This document shows, in pieces, positions 1 through 10,730 of a stretch of DNA of 64,000 bases. Each line of letters starts with the position of its first letter. The first letter of the stretch is position 1. The position numbers and the translations under genes were made by a program. Below the pieces are notes generated by a model. That model was not told where the DNA came from. It saw only the letters and a program-made list of their open reading frames with translations, and searched no databases. The stretch is from Haematobia irritans. Its lineage: Eukaryota; Arthropoda; Insecta; Diptera; Muscidae. Where the stretch lies: positions 89,975,832 through 90,039,831 of the forward strand of contig NC_134398.1 in the NCBI RefSeq assembly GCF_050003625.1, written 5' to 3'.

Positions 1-800
1 AGCAGCAGGAGATAAGTGATCGTTGAGGTAAACTCTACTATTTATGTAACTCCCTTGTTCAGTAACTATATCAGAATTATATAATTTTTTTAAAGATGCA
101 TGCAAATATATATAGCTACAATTCCTTAATCTTATTTTTCGATTTTGGTTTGTTACTACATTACTGCAACAACAAATCGAAATCTATTTTTAGAAACTTT
201 GCTGAATTCACGTGATTGATAAACGATCACACAATATCTTGTTTCTAGTCAACAACAACTACAAGATACTTCTGACATTTTCTTTTCAATAGCTTTATAA
301 TACCAACTCTTTAATCTATAAAATTAAAAGAATTACGCCACCGATTGTCAATACACAAGCAAAATCTACGATCAACGTTAAACGAGACAGCATGCAGAAA
401 TTTCACAAAGAGACAAGATCATAGACATAAGCACATCACCACATCGTGTACAAAGGACACATTCAATAAACATACAAAACCTGAAAAGAAAACAGCACGA
501 AAAATACTATTTCAAATTTAACCCATCATGATAGCATATGACTTCTCTCTTTGGGCTCAAAATTTGCACAGTAAAATTAATTACTGACTTGAAGCAGTGG
601 ATACAGACAATCACAGATGAAAGAGAGAAGGACATAAAAAGGAGTGAAATTGCAAATAGAATAATTACATATAAGAGAACTTTAAGGAACTCTAAAAAAA
701 TATAAATACATCTTGAACATATTTTAAGAAACCAGCAGATTATAAAGGAAACACAAACAAGTTATAGACAAAAAATCTTACAAAGGAAACAAAACCGTAA
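1..800. other. AT-rich DNA, nothing recognised
   Basis: No long open frame, RNA gene or repeat with recognisable ends is visible. The right end runs into Penelope-like coding remnants, so part of this stretch may be the decayed 5' portion of that element. Confidence 0.4.
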
Positions 801-1900
801 TAATGTAAAATAAAGATTACGAAGAAAAGATGGAACATAGACTGAATGACAAGAATACTTGTAAAACAATAAGACAGGACCCAACGTAGAAACTACAAAG
901 GAAAAACAATAAAATCGTAGCAGATCTTTACAAAAGTAGCAACATAAATTTAAGCTATCATCCAACTCAGCGACTGCACTGGGATTGTATAGACTACCTA
1001 AAATACATAAACCCAAACCCAATATTCCTAAAACAAAGAATTCGTATGAATTACCAGTGATGCCAATTTGGCGCCTTTTGATTTCCAAAAAGCACCAAAT
1101 TGCCTCTTTAGTGCCTTAAAAAACAAGGTTTTTGGCATTTCCATTTAATGCTTTTGGTGCTTTTTTAATTTGAACAGCGTTTAGTTTGATTAACTACACC
1201 TTTTCATACAAAACTTTTTAAAAGATCCAAATAGAGCCTAACAAAGTCACTTATATTGACATATATAGAATTAGATTGTTATGAATGTAATATTGATTAT
1301 ATTATAAATCAATATTGTTATTTAGGTATTCTTTTGAGATTGATAAAAATGCCATTAAAAACGTGTGTATTAAATTCACAAAAGCACTTATAATTGAAAT
1401 AATTAATAGACTCCCTGAAATTATTAAAATACTCAAAAGTTTTTCCATATTTAATGTCGACAAATTTATTTTGCCCTCGAAGAATTCATTACTTTACTTT
1501 CTTTACCATTATCTCCCACTATTGCCGATATAGTTCTAGATACTATGATCTAGGAAACAATTAAGGACGAAAAAGAAAATTACAATTATTTCTTAATCAA
1601 ATATGTGGATGATTTGCTATAATCAAAAAAGATGATTAAGATATCATACTTAGCACATTCAACAAATCCCTTCAGTTTTTTTCGTGTCAATTTACCCATT
1701 CGTGTAGTATGCTACTTTATGGATTTGGTCTTCGAAATTGTTAACTGGTCGCCGAACTGATTCAAATGTCCCTATCTTGATGTAAATTCACACTTAAGTC
1801 CTTTTTTATCTGTTGCGAAAAAGTTCATATTTGTTGTTGTTTCTACAATAAAAATTGCATGTCTAAATATCCAGCAAAAACTTCTATTACCAGGTATGAG
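800..1900 (+). pseudogene. Penelope-like retroelement reverse transcriptase remnant
   Basis: Several disconnected plus-strand frames read like a Penelope-like element RT in the right order. Around 845-945 a frame contains KLQRKNNKIVADLY. At about 975-1050 it reads GLYRLPKIHKPKPNIP, the PKIHKP block characteristic of this family. At about 1520-1610 it reads TIADIVLDTMI and then YFLIKYVDDLL, which carries the YVDD catalytic motif. Stop codons interrupt the frame, and an unrelated stretch at about 1075-1300 separates the blocks. No GIY-YIG endonuclease was found downstream. Old and inactive. Assignment to Penelope rather than another RT rests on the PKIHKP and IADIVLD blocks. Confidence 0.6.
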
Positions 1901-2034
1901 TACAAGTATACCTGCGCAAAAGTAGGTAACCACTTCTTCGTACAAATACCAGCAGTAATACTTTTACACGGGCATGTCAGCGCTCCAGAAATAATACCTT
2001 TACACACAAAAAATATTGTTGTCTTCAATCACGA

Positions 2035-2180
2035 AATTAATTGATCCAATTCACAGAAATGATAGTATAATTAAAAATTAATTGATACTATTAATTTTTG
2101 CGATTGATTTTTGTTTCAATTAAAAAATTTGTCGAATCAATTAAATTTTTAAATTTGGAAAAAAATTAATGAAATTTTTT
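2035..2180. repeat. Fragment of AT-rich AATTAATTG MITE family
   Basis: Starts CACGAAATTAATTGATCC and contains the alternating AATTAATTG / CAATTAAAAAATT motifs also found at 21090-22045, 26843-27110 and 46265-46553. No coding capacity. Probably a truncated copy of the same non-autonomous DNA element. Confidence 0.5.
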
Positions 2181-2274
2181 GTGTATTTATAGGTTTTATT
2201 CTCTGTTATAAGTTAGTTTCGTATACTCGGTATTTTTTTTACCTCTCTCTCCCCCTCGGTTTATATTTATGGTA

Positions 2275-2375
2275 CAATTTGTACTTTAAAAATCTCCATA
2301 ACACCAGGAGGAATCGAACTCAGACCTGTTGTTTTGTAAACCCACACACTATACCCTACTCCACGACGTGGATCT
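2275..2375 (-). repeat. tRNA-derived SINE head (antisense)
   Basis: On the minus strand a box-B-like GAGTTCGATTCCTCC lies about 35 bp downstream of a box-A-like TGGAGTAGGGTATAG. The pair is spaced as in a tRNA gene, but the cloverleaf is not sound, so this is more likely a SINE head than a functional tRNA. It differs from the main SINE family of this window. Confidence 0.4.
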
Positions 2376-3269
2376 ATATTCAATTATGTAATTTCGCATT
2401 ATAAATGATGTACTATACAACAACGGTATATGTTCCTTTACTTTACTTGTAATAAAAAATTGTAAAAGAGAGAAATATCAGAGTTCAAAATTTGTTAAAT
2501 GTACGGGAGCGAAAATATAGTAAAAAATAGTACAAATGCCAAATAAAAGAAGAAGTATTGTGATTTGAATATATATTTTCAAAACATGACAGCAGTTAAA
2601 TACTTTTATATCGCAATTATTTTGACAAATGGCAGAAACTTTGAAATCCTTATTGCGATGGAAAGTAGCTAAGGGTTTTACTGTGTTATTAACAGTACTC
2701 CTTGTGCAAAATTTGAAATCAAAGTAAAACTCCGGCTTCTGGGCCATATAAGTACAGTAAATGCGCATATTATCAGTATCTTATATGGGGGTTTGTCATT
2801 CCGTTTATAACACATAACATTTTGGTACTTTTTTCGAAACAAGTGATATTGGTTCGGTATTGTTTTCAAATTGTGGAGTCTACACATTTAATCTAAAGCA
2901 AAAAGGTACACATATTTTTCCTCTAGAATACGTAGAATTTTATGAGGAATGCAGTTAAGAAAATATAATAATAATCGATCGATCGAAAATGTCCTAGATT
3001 CAAAATACTGACCCCACTTTGCCGCTAAAATTAGTTTTCATTTTAGCGGCAATACTCGAATCTATAAAAGCAGAATAACATTATAACTATTTTTGGCAAA
3101 TTGTATTATAACTTTGTTGGGAATGATTCAAAGCAACAATTGAAAAAGTTTATTTTCTTTAAAATGGATTATTAAAGAAAAGTAAACGTAAAAATTAAAT
3201 TATGTGCAAAATTATTCGTTAATAAAAATTCATATTTATTAGTATGTTTATATTTCATCAGAGAGTGCA
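2376..3269. other. AT-rich DNA with a small hairpin
   Basis: No gene seen. At about 3020-3055 TTTGCCGCTAAAA is followed by its inverse TTTTAGCGGCAA. The same GCCGCTAAAA word occurs near 5010 and in the MITE at 57290-57509, so small remnants of that MITE family are likely here. Confidence 0.35.
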
Positions 3270-4195
3270 GTAGGAATTGGTGGACCGCAGTTTTAGGAAC
3301 CTTGCTTTTTTTAATATATATTAACGATCTGAAAAACATATTAAGAAATACTAAATTATGCTTGTTTGCTGATGTCTCTCTTTTGCACATAAGTGGAAAA
3401 AATACAAACGAATGTATATCAAAACTAAATGATGACCTAAGAGCAGTGGAAAAGTATTTAAAAATGAACAAACTGAAACTTAACATAAACAAAACTAGCG
3501 TAATGGTTATTAATGGAGTCATTGAAGGAAATATTCTAATCGATGGACAAGAAGTGAATCAAGTCGAGGAAATAAAGTACTTAGGTATTGTAATTGACAA
3601 AAAATTGAAGTTTGATGCACATTACAACTATATCTGCAACAAGATCTCAAAAAAAGTTTCTTTCTTAAAAAGAATACGAAACAATGTTACATTTCCAACA
3701 GCAATCAATATATTTAATACGATTGTTAAACCTCACTTAGAGTACTGTTCAACAATCTTGTTTATGGGAAATCAAGCTATGAAAGCCAGACTTCAGAAGT
3801 TACAAAATAAAGCAATGCGAGCGATTCTAAAATGTCATCATTTAACACATACAATCAGCATGTTGAATAAACTAAAATGGATGTCAGTTAACCAAAGACT
3901 TACAATAAACGCATTGATATTTATATTTAAAATAAAACATGAATTAGTTTCAAAATATATGCAAAGTTTTATAACGTATGTAGCAGACGTTCAACCGTAC
4001 AATTTGCGAAATATTCAAGATTATTGATTAAATTTAAGTAGAATCAATTTTTATCAAAACGTTCTCATTTCATATGTAAAAGAAAATTTTTGATCAAGTT
4101 TTGTAATGTCAAAATTACCCAATCCAATTTAATAATTTAACGAAGTATTGTTTAAAATCAGTAGCACGCTATGCTAAATAAATAAATAAAAAAAG
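3270..4195 (+). pseudogene. 5'-truncated non-LTR retrotransposon, RT C-terminal half
   Basis: The frame at 3302-4027 (241 aa) begins LLFLIYINDLKN, typical of RT motif B of CR1/Jockey-like elements. Just upstream, 3276-3300 reads like a damaged GxPQGxxLG. The catalytic box, normally FADD, here reads LFADVS: the second Asp is Val, so the RT is dead. Downstream come the palm/thumb blocks (KYLGIVIDKKLKF, LEYCSTILF). The 3' end is a short UTR closing in TAAA/TAAAT repeats at about 4170-4195, a usual tail for such elements. Clade not settled. Confidence 0.75.
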
Positions 4196-4439
4196 TATTC
4201 CTAAATTTAAAATGCATTTAAAATGGTGTTAAACATTGGTAAAAAATAGTTCACTCCTAAATATGTTTATACACGACTTCACGTTCTTCTTTTGTTAGAG
4301 TTTTTGAATTTCTTGGAAAATTTCAAACTTTTATACAAACATTTTTTGGTACAAAATTGTTATTTTTGCATTAAAAAATAATATTTTATACAAAAGCCCA
4401 GTCGTTTATATTTTTGGAATATATGTAAAAAAAAGTAAA

Positions 4440-4535
4440 AAAAAAATGGTGTTCGGTCGGAGCAGGGATTGAACCCACGACCATTGGCATGCAAGGCGGA
4501 CATGCTAACCATTGCCCATGTGGCCAACAAATGTA
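4440..4535 (-). repeat. tRNA-like SINE head, main family, diverged
   Basis: Minus strand reads as the promoter head of the SINE found complete at 25003-25345: box A region GGGCAATGGTTAGCATG, box B GGGTTCAATCCCTG, then the GACCGAACACC junction to the body. Only the head is present, so this copy is truncated or is the source-like tRNA part. Confidence 0.6.
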
Positions 4536-4639
4536 TGTTTCTGTTAAATAATGTTATGTTTGCATCGGCTCGTGGGCGCCGCAAACTATGCTATATAAAT
4601 ATAACTTATAACGATAATTATCTATTGATGACAATAACA

Positions 4640-4765
4640 GCTACGTAGCCCAGTGTATAGTGTGTTGGCATACAAACTGTATGGTGCTCGATTCTCCGTC
4701 CAGGCGAAAGGCCTGGAAAAGGTGCTACGAACTAAAAAACCTCGTGGAAGTGAGAAAGGTGTGGG
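4640..4765 (+). repeat. Second tRNA-derived SINE candidate
   Basis: Box-A-like TAGCCCAGTGTATAG and box-B-like GGTGCTCGATTCTCC lie at tRNA-like spacing, followed by CCAGGCGAAAGGCCTGG, a hairpin, and a short unique tail. It resembles a SINE head of a type other than the main family. A real tRNA is unlikely because the stems do not pair. Confidence 0.35.
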
Positions 4766-5249
4766 AATATGCAATTAGTCAGTCATAAAATTTTTTAAGC
4801 ACTATCTTCTTTGGGAGAAAATTCTTCCAAGCATATAATATTTTTGGGCTCAAAATACCCATCAAAAGTTTTGTCAACATTAACGGCTGTTTGTGCATAA
4901 ACAGGATTGCCAACAGCAACAATTTATTTTGATTTTTTACTATCAATATGTTCGTTTGTAAACCCCATCTAGAAAATATTAAAAATTTAAAGTTAAAAAT
5001 TTGACTTTTTGCCGCTAAAATCGCGATTTCTGCCATAGTGCACTGTTAGAAAAATATGTTTTTCATATTTTCCGATATAAACAAAATGTGTTTCGGGCAT
5101 AATTTTTTAAACACAATATATTTAAGTGCTAAAATGTAATGTTCCTAAACTAGCATTAAATGTTTGGGACACATATGTTAATACGTTAGAATATATTATG
5201 TTTGGGACCTGAATGTTTCATAAAAATAATATATGTGAATGTAAACATA
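4766..5249. other. AT-rich intergenic stretch
   Basis: The minus-strand open frame here (85 aa) has low-complexity composition and no recognisable domain. Includes a GCCGCTAAAATCGCG word at about 5010 shared with the MITE at 57290. Otherwise nothing seen. Confidence 0.3.
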
Positions 5250-5810
5250 ACAGGTTGGCTGATAGGCCCCCGGTCTAACAAAGAAAAATACATTTTTTTG
5301 TTCAAATTCGTTTTTATTATTCAACATAGTTCCCTTCAAGAGCGATACAACGATTATAACGACCTTCCAATTTTTTGATACCATTTTGGTAGTTAGTACT
5401 CCTTCGGTTTTGCCCCAAAATAGGCATCAGTTTCGGCGATCACCTCTTCATTGCAGCCAAATTTTTTCCCTGCGAGCATCCTTTTGAGGTCTGAGAACAA
5501 GAAAAAGTCGTTGGGGGCCAGATCTAGAGAATACGGTGGGTGAGGAAGCAATTCGAAGCCCAATTCATGAATTTTTGCCATCGTTCACAATGACTTGTGG
5601 CACGGTGCGTTGTCTTGGTGGAACAACACTTTTTTCTTCTTCATATGGCGCCGTTTTGCCGCGATTTCGACCTTCAAACGCTCTAATAACGCTATATAAT
5701 AAACACTCTTGATGGTTTTTCCCTTCTCAAAATAATCGATAAAAATTATTCCATGCGTATCCCAAAAAACAGAGGTCATTACTTTGCCAGCGGACTTTTG
5801 AGTCTTGCTA
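5250..5810 (-). mobile_element. Himar1-like mariner, truncated copy 1
   Basis: The left terminal repeat ACAGGTTGGCTGATAGGCCC starts at 5250, just after TA (5248-5249). Minus-strand frames give the transposase C-terminal half. One frame at 5585-5827 holds HQDNAPCHKS (second catalytic Asp). The frame at 5393-5581 holds YSLDLAPNDFFLF (third Asp of the DD34D triad). The N-terminal half and the other terminal repeat are missing. At about 5810 the sequence passes straight into the Gypsy-A fragment. Non-autonomous remnant of an irritans-subfamily mariner. Confidence 0.9.
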
Positions 5811-6715
5811 GTACTTGTCTCCCTCACGCTGCTGTCTGACAGGTAACTGAGGATCTGAATATGATGTAATTTATGTACTTATTGGTGCACGTGAAAGACA
5901 ATCAGAGTTTGCATTTTCTTCACTAATTTTTGCTTTTACTTTTTAATTATATCCAGCCAGAAATACTGCGTACCTTTGAAGTCTTGAAGTACGAAGTCAG
6001 TTTAGAGTTTTGATGAAAAATTCGTGATAGTGGTATATTATCAGTGACCAGCTTAAATGATCTACCGTAAAGATATTCATGAAAATATTGAACAGCATAA
6101 ACAATAGCTCCTCGGCCCAGCTGACAATAATTTTGTTCTGAAGAGGTTAATGATCTTGAAGCAAAACCTATAGGCCTTTCTTCGCCGTTGATTAAACGTG
6201 ATAGAACACCAGAAATGCCTGTAGGACTAGCATCACAAGCTGAGTGCACTGTATGATCCGGATGGAATGGCATGAGTACGCGGTTACTGGCTATTTCTTG
6301 CTTTAAAGCAAAAGAATTTTTACAATTTGAATCGAAATTGAAAATTGAATTTTTGCATAATAATTTCCGTAAAGGTGTTGTTGTTAACCTTGTAGCTTCT
6401 CACCGCTTCAGCTACAGTATCATGAATCCTGTTCAAACCTGCCTGGTACGCTGCTGAGGCTCTCTTTTGTAGCGCTGGATCTCGCACTCTAGATGATGTA
6501 TACCAACCCTTACGTTCCTGGGTGGTGGTTGTGTATCCATGAGATGATGGTTTGGATGATTACTGCGATAACAACCCAGGAGATACTGCTTTGACAACAT
6601 ATAATTGTGTCTTCACACAGGGATGATCTTTGTCTCCACATAAAGGTGATCCAGGGGTGTGCTGCGGAGACACCCAGTCGCAGTTCTAAGGGCAGCGTTC
6701 TGGCAGGTCTGTATG

Positions 6716-7759
6716 TTATTCCACTGGAGCTGAATAGTTTACCACTGACCGGCCAATTGCCTTATAAGTACTTAACAAGGTTTCCTTGTCCGCACCCCAA
6801 GTACTGCCGGAAAGTGACTTGAGGACCTTGTTTCTACCGCGGATCTTATTACATATTGCAGTGGCATGGGCAGATGACCTGAAAAGGCTGTCGAATGTTA
6901 CCTCGAGCATCTTGGGGTAGTTTACTGTCGGAATTATTTCGCCATCGACATTCAACTGCCTACGCACTTCCGCCGTCCATGTAGTAAACAGTGTGTCTGT
7001 GGATTTGGTGGCAGATATCCTCAGATTTCTAGCAGTGAAATAACTGGTAAGATCAGCAATGTAGACGTTTAAACGATCGCATATGTCGTCAACAATGGGC
7101 CCGGATGCCATGATTGTACAGTCGTCCGCATATGATACAATCTCGACGCCGTCAGGAGGTGGTGGAATCGAGGACAGGTAGAGGTTAAATAATGCCTGAG
7201 ATATCACCCCACCCTGGGGATCTCCCTGTTTAACTCTACGGGGTTTTGACTTTTTGTCCCTGAATTCCACGTACGACTAGCGTCCACACATATAATTCAA
7301 GGTCAAGCGCCACGAGGACCGTCCTATGACACGGCTTGGGATGATTAAGTCCCCTATTGATATGTGTCGAAATGGCATGTAAGGCTGCCGTCGTACTGTG
7401 TACCTTACGTGGGTGGGCAGCTGGAAAATTCTCCACAAGGCTGGGGAGGAGTAGTGCCTCAAGTGTCTTGGCTACTGGCGAGATATCGGTCTGTACGATT
7501 CACCTTTACTCGAATCTTTGCCTGGCTTCAGTAGTGGAATCACCCTTCCCATTTTCCAGACATCGGGTATAATGAGTGATTCCAAGGACAAATTGAGGAG
7601 TCTGGTCAGGTGCTCAACTCCCCGGTCCCAGCGCCTTGGATGGTTTCGCGCTGTTGATGACACTGGTAACTTCGGCTGCGGTAAATTGTGGTGTGTCATC
7701 GGCTCGACAAACCTTCGGTTGAAGTATTTGGCGCATATCTTCGGATCAGTCGCAGTCAC
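6716..7759 (-). pseudogene. LINE-B copy A reverse transcriptase
   Basis: Two main frames. 7472-7759 has MGRVIPLLKPGKDSSKGESY (RT start, fingers). 6716-7270 has KQGDPQGGVISQALFNLYLS and SYADDCTIMASG (palm, intact YADD box), then the thumb region ending VVNYSAPVE. A frameshifted piece at 7236-7462 covers the segment between them. Function in the intact element is target-primed reverse transcription in the nucleus. Here the frame is broken. Confidence 0.8.
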
Positions 7760-7853
7760 GTCACCAAAGGTGACTGAAATCCGATCATCCCTCGTAGCGG
7801 AGTTCGAGACAATTTACCTGTTCTTGTGCCTAGGTTACATTGCTTCAGGTGCT

Positions 7854-8764
7854 CTAGTCATGTGTTCCGCTTGTGCTCGTCGACTTTCTTATGTTACTAA
7901 TCTCTAGATTCAGTTCCCTGATTCTAGGGTCAGCAGGGTTAGCACGACGGCGTTCATCACGCTCGTCTGCGAGTCCCGCCGCTTCAGCTGGGAAGATAGG
8001 CCTCACTTGGGCAATTCGACCAGCTGGAATGAAGCTAGCGGCTGCTGCGTTGATGATGTCCCGGAACACCCTCTGGGTAACATGAACATGAGAGGGGGAC
8101 GGGAGCTCACTGAAGCGGCGATCTGTATATTCTATGAAGCCTTCCCAGCTGGCTTTCTTTTGGTTGATGAACGTACGGCGTTCAGAGGTTATGAAATCGG
8201 AGGGTCGGTTAATGTTGAGAATTATGGGGAGGTGGTCTGAACCCAATGAAATGACGGGTTGCCAGGAAACGTCATTTATCAGACCAGGCGATGCTAAGGA
8301 TAAATCTTGCGAACTGCTGCAATCACCCATAATTCTCGTGGGGCCCCTTCGTTCACCGTGCAAAATGTGGAGTCATCTATCTGCTCTGCCAAAGCTGCCA
8401 AGAGAGAATGCCAAAGTTCGTGGTGGGCATTAAAGTCTCCTAGAACCAATCGGTTATGCCCGCACAACAGCCACTCAATGTTTGGGCTATAACCTGGAGC
8501 ACAGCTACCAACCGGCGGTATATACACATTGTATAGCTCTATCTCGGCAGCCCCATACTTGACTGCTACCCCCATACATTCCATGTAGTGGTAACTAGTG
8601 TCTGGCACAAGCGGGATACGCTTGTAATATGAAAGCCAGGCCACCACCTCCATTCCATAGTCTGATGACCCACAGCTGCTATCACTGGCACAGCATCCTG
8701 TCACGTAGTCAGTATGAATATACTCCCGTAGCGATGATTCCGGAAGTGCACCCTTTCCAAGCAC
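7854..8764 (-). pseudogene. LINE-B copy A apurinic-type endonuclease
   Basis: The frame at 8294-8764 contains ELYNVYIPP and LVLGDFNAHHELWHS (the GDFNAHH catalytic block of exonuclease-endonuclease-phosphatase domains). The frame at 7854-8363 continues with MGDCSSSQDLSLASPGL and the closing SLGSDHLPIILNI block (SDH catalytic His). The two overlap because of a frameshift near 8300. Family role: nicking of target DNA. Confidence 0.8.
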
Positions 8765-8944
8765 CGGTTACACCTCACCGAAAACGAACGATGGTGAATT
8801 TGGTTTCGGCAGACCGAACAGTACCATGGTCCGGGGTTCTGCTCTATCCCGACTCGGTCCAAAAGCAAAGGGAGAAAATTCCCCGGGATGCACCTCCTCC
8901 AACACAAAAAGACGGACGAAACAACACGTACACTGATGACAGTG
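8760..8944 (-). pseudogene. LINE-B copy A N-terminal leader: 2A-like motif plus PHD-like finger
   Basis: The minus-strand frame reads a leucine-rich stretch (NFLPLLLDRV), then GIEQNPGP, then WYCSVC...VRCNRCLERVH. The octapeptide (8827-8850) matches the 2A ribosome-skipping core D(V/I)ExNPGP except for Gly in place of the first Asp. The cysteine/histidine spacing after it is PHD-like. The upstream part of the frame is Gypsy-A sequence, so the natural start lies at or beyond the insertion edge. A 2A motif just before a PHD finger and endonuclease is known from some CR1/Rex1-type and trypanosome non-LTR elements. Confidence 0.65.
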
Positions 8945-9619
8945 ACGTCATCTATATTTTTGGGTTGTAGCATTTCGACAATCGCTTTTATCTTTGAATC
9001 AGATCTTTGCACTTTGTTGAATTCAACTACGTGGCCTAAAACTTCAATGCGTTCTTGAAAAAATTAGCATTTTGAAATATTTAGGTGTAGATCGTATTTT
9101 TTAATTGGGCTAAATAAGCCGTTAGATTAAATTTGCACTCAGTACCAGTTTCGCCATGAACCAAAATATAATCGATGTATGCTCTGTTTTTTGAACCTCA
9201 CGCAGTATTTGATCGATAACTCTATTGAATTCTGCTGGGGCGGTCTTGATTCCAAAAGAAAGGCGGTTCATGCGATATACGCTTTGTAGAGATCAAGATG
9301 ACAATAAAATCTCGAATCTTTGAGAAAATCAAAAATTTCTACACTTTTTGAAAGGGGTAATGTGCATCTACCAACCGCATATTAACGCCGACTTTATTAT
9401 CAACGCAGAGACGTACCCCTCCATCCGCTTTTGGGATTACTACCAAATATGACCCCCAATCGCTATTAGTCACTTTGGTTATAATGCCTTGATTTTCCAA
9501 TTCATCGATCTCCCTATTAACACGTTCTGTTAATGCATACGGTATTTGTCGTTCTTTGATATAAATAGGTTTTGCATTTTCTCGAAGTCGAAGAGAGACG
9601 TTATAATTTGGTCATAACC

Positions 9620-9755
9620 TAAATGGATATATCAAAAACTATTCCATAAAAAAATTTTTAAAAAATTTTCGAATTCAGCAGCTCAGAATACATAAGAAAA
9701 GTTGATTTTCATCAAGTGTACATGATTTTTTTTTGTAAATTAGTGTAATCAATGT
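9620..9755. repeat. Short dispersed repeat in Gypsy-A
   Basis: Absent from the complete Gypsy-A. Shares GAATTCAGCAG...AATACATAAGAAAAGTT and GTAAA(T/C)TAGTGTAAT words with 13178-13255, so it is a copy of a dispersed repeat. Ends not defined. Confidence 0.45.
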
Positions 9756-9835
9756 GATTTAATTCGCTTACTGAATTTGTAATTGGCACATTATTGATTT
9801 GATCCAATTCATTGCATAATCGACGAATCCAAGTA

Positions 9836-10207
9836 CAGTAATCCCTCGATTTACGTCGTCTCGGTTTACGTTATTTCGATTTACGTCGTCAAATTTTTTG
9901 TTCCATTAAACTTCGATTTACGTCGCAATTCGATTTACGTCATCGATTTTTTTGCCAACTTTATCAGAAACGCCTTCCATACGTAAAATATGTATCAACG
10001 ATGATGACATCGAAACATTTTTTTTCTGAAATTCTTACCGAAATTACTGAATTACCTTTATTTTTGAAGTTTTTTATTATGTACACGCATATACATACAT
10101 AAGTGGACTTAGGAGTAAGTAAGAGTAATTGTTAAGTAGGTTTACGTCGTTTCGACTAACGTCGTCAAATTCCGGAACCAATCACGACGTAAATCGAGGG
10201 ATTACTG
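9836..10207. mobile_element. pogo/Tigger-like MITE
   Basis: Starts CAGTAATCCCTCGATTTACG and ends with the inverse CGTAAATCGAGGGATTACTG, flanked by TA on both sides (9834-9835 and 10208-10209). Comparison with the intact Gypsy-A near 55400 shows the uninterrupted site AAGTACGACC, so the insertion and TA duplication are exact. 372 bp, internal CGATTTACGTCG repeats, no coding frame. The CAGTAATCCCTCG tip is of pogo/Tigger type. Confidence 0.85.
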
Positions 10208-10345
10208 TACGACCTATGAGGGCTGTTCAGCCATCTGGCACAATATAAAGGTCATCATAAATTGAAATGTTGTTGAAAACAGCATGAACTCGTACTTTCC
10301 CTTCGGGATTGAATGTATTTTGCGTGTATGATCGGAATATGATAT

Positions 10346-10730
10346 CCAAACACATAATATGTTCAAAGTTGTTACACTGTGTAGATATGTTTTAAGCTGC
10401 TCCAATTGAAATTAAAATTCTTTGTACCGCATAGTTGGTACTAAAACCTGTTCTAAATTGTGATATAAAGTTTTGTAATCTGTTCATCATATTCGTTTCG
10501 AGATATTTTGTGTGGAAAGCTGTATTTTTTGCTGCAAAAAATTGAAGCTAAGTACTAATCATTGGCTGTTGTCAAAACTAAGTGCTGAATTTGTTTTACC
10601 TAACTCAACTATGATTTTGTTGATACCTGTGCGTTGAACATAAATACTCCCCACATAGTGTATTTTTTATATATGCCTAGAAGTATACTTTGCATTTTTT
10701 GTATTATTCTGGAGTGAGTCTTACAGAATA
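10346..10730. other. Unassigned stretch between Gypsy-A fragment and mariner
   Basis: No domain-bearing frame, no terminal repeat recognised. Ends at the TA before the mariner at 10731. Confidence 0.3.

Larger units (their letters stand above)
6377..8944 (-). mobile_element. LINE-B copy A (APE-type non-LTR retrotransposon)
   Basis: Inserted in the Gypsy-A fragment. Minus-strand order: PHD-like finger with 2A-like motif (about 8760-8944), APE endonuclease (7854-8764), RT (6716-7759), then part of the C-terminal region. The 3' end at the low coordinate reads ...TTAACAACAACA, matching the (CAA)n tail of copies B and C. The 3' part is shorter than in copy C. Frameshifts and stops make it inactive. 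About 80 bp of Gypsy-A is missing at the junction, so no target duplication is visible. Confidence 0.8.
5811..10345 (-). pseudogene. Gypsy-A fragment, broken by nested insertions
   Basis: Three blocks align by eye with the complete Gypsy-A at 52242-57086, same orientation. 5811-6376 covers the integrase C-terminal edge, a large internal deletion, then RNase H (CDASPTGISGVL in the frame 5947-6273). 8945-9620 covers RT. 9755-9835 plus 10208-10345 covers the RT/protease interval. The gaps hold LINE-B (6377-8944), a short dispersed repeat (9620-9755) and a pogo-like MITE (9836-10207). Frameshifts and stops are frequent. No LTR is attached. Confidence 0.8.

Noticed and set aside
762..1088. 108-aa minus-strand Cys/Phe/Leu-rich frame
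   Set aside because: Opposite strand of Penelope-like coding remnants; a shadow frame.
8945..9620. RT coding near 9000-9600 as part of LINE-B
   Set aside because: It matches the RT of Gypsy-A (54500-55260), not LINE-B. LINE-B ends at about 8944.
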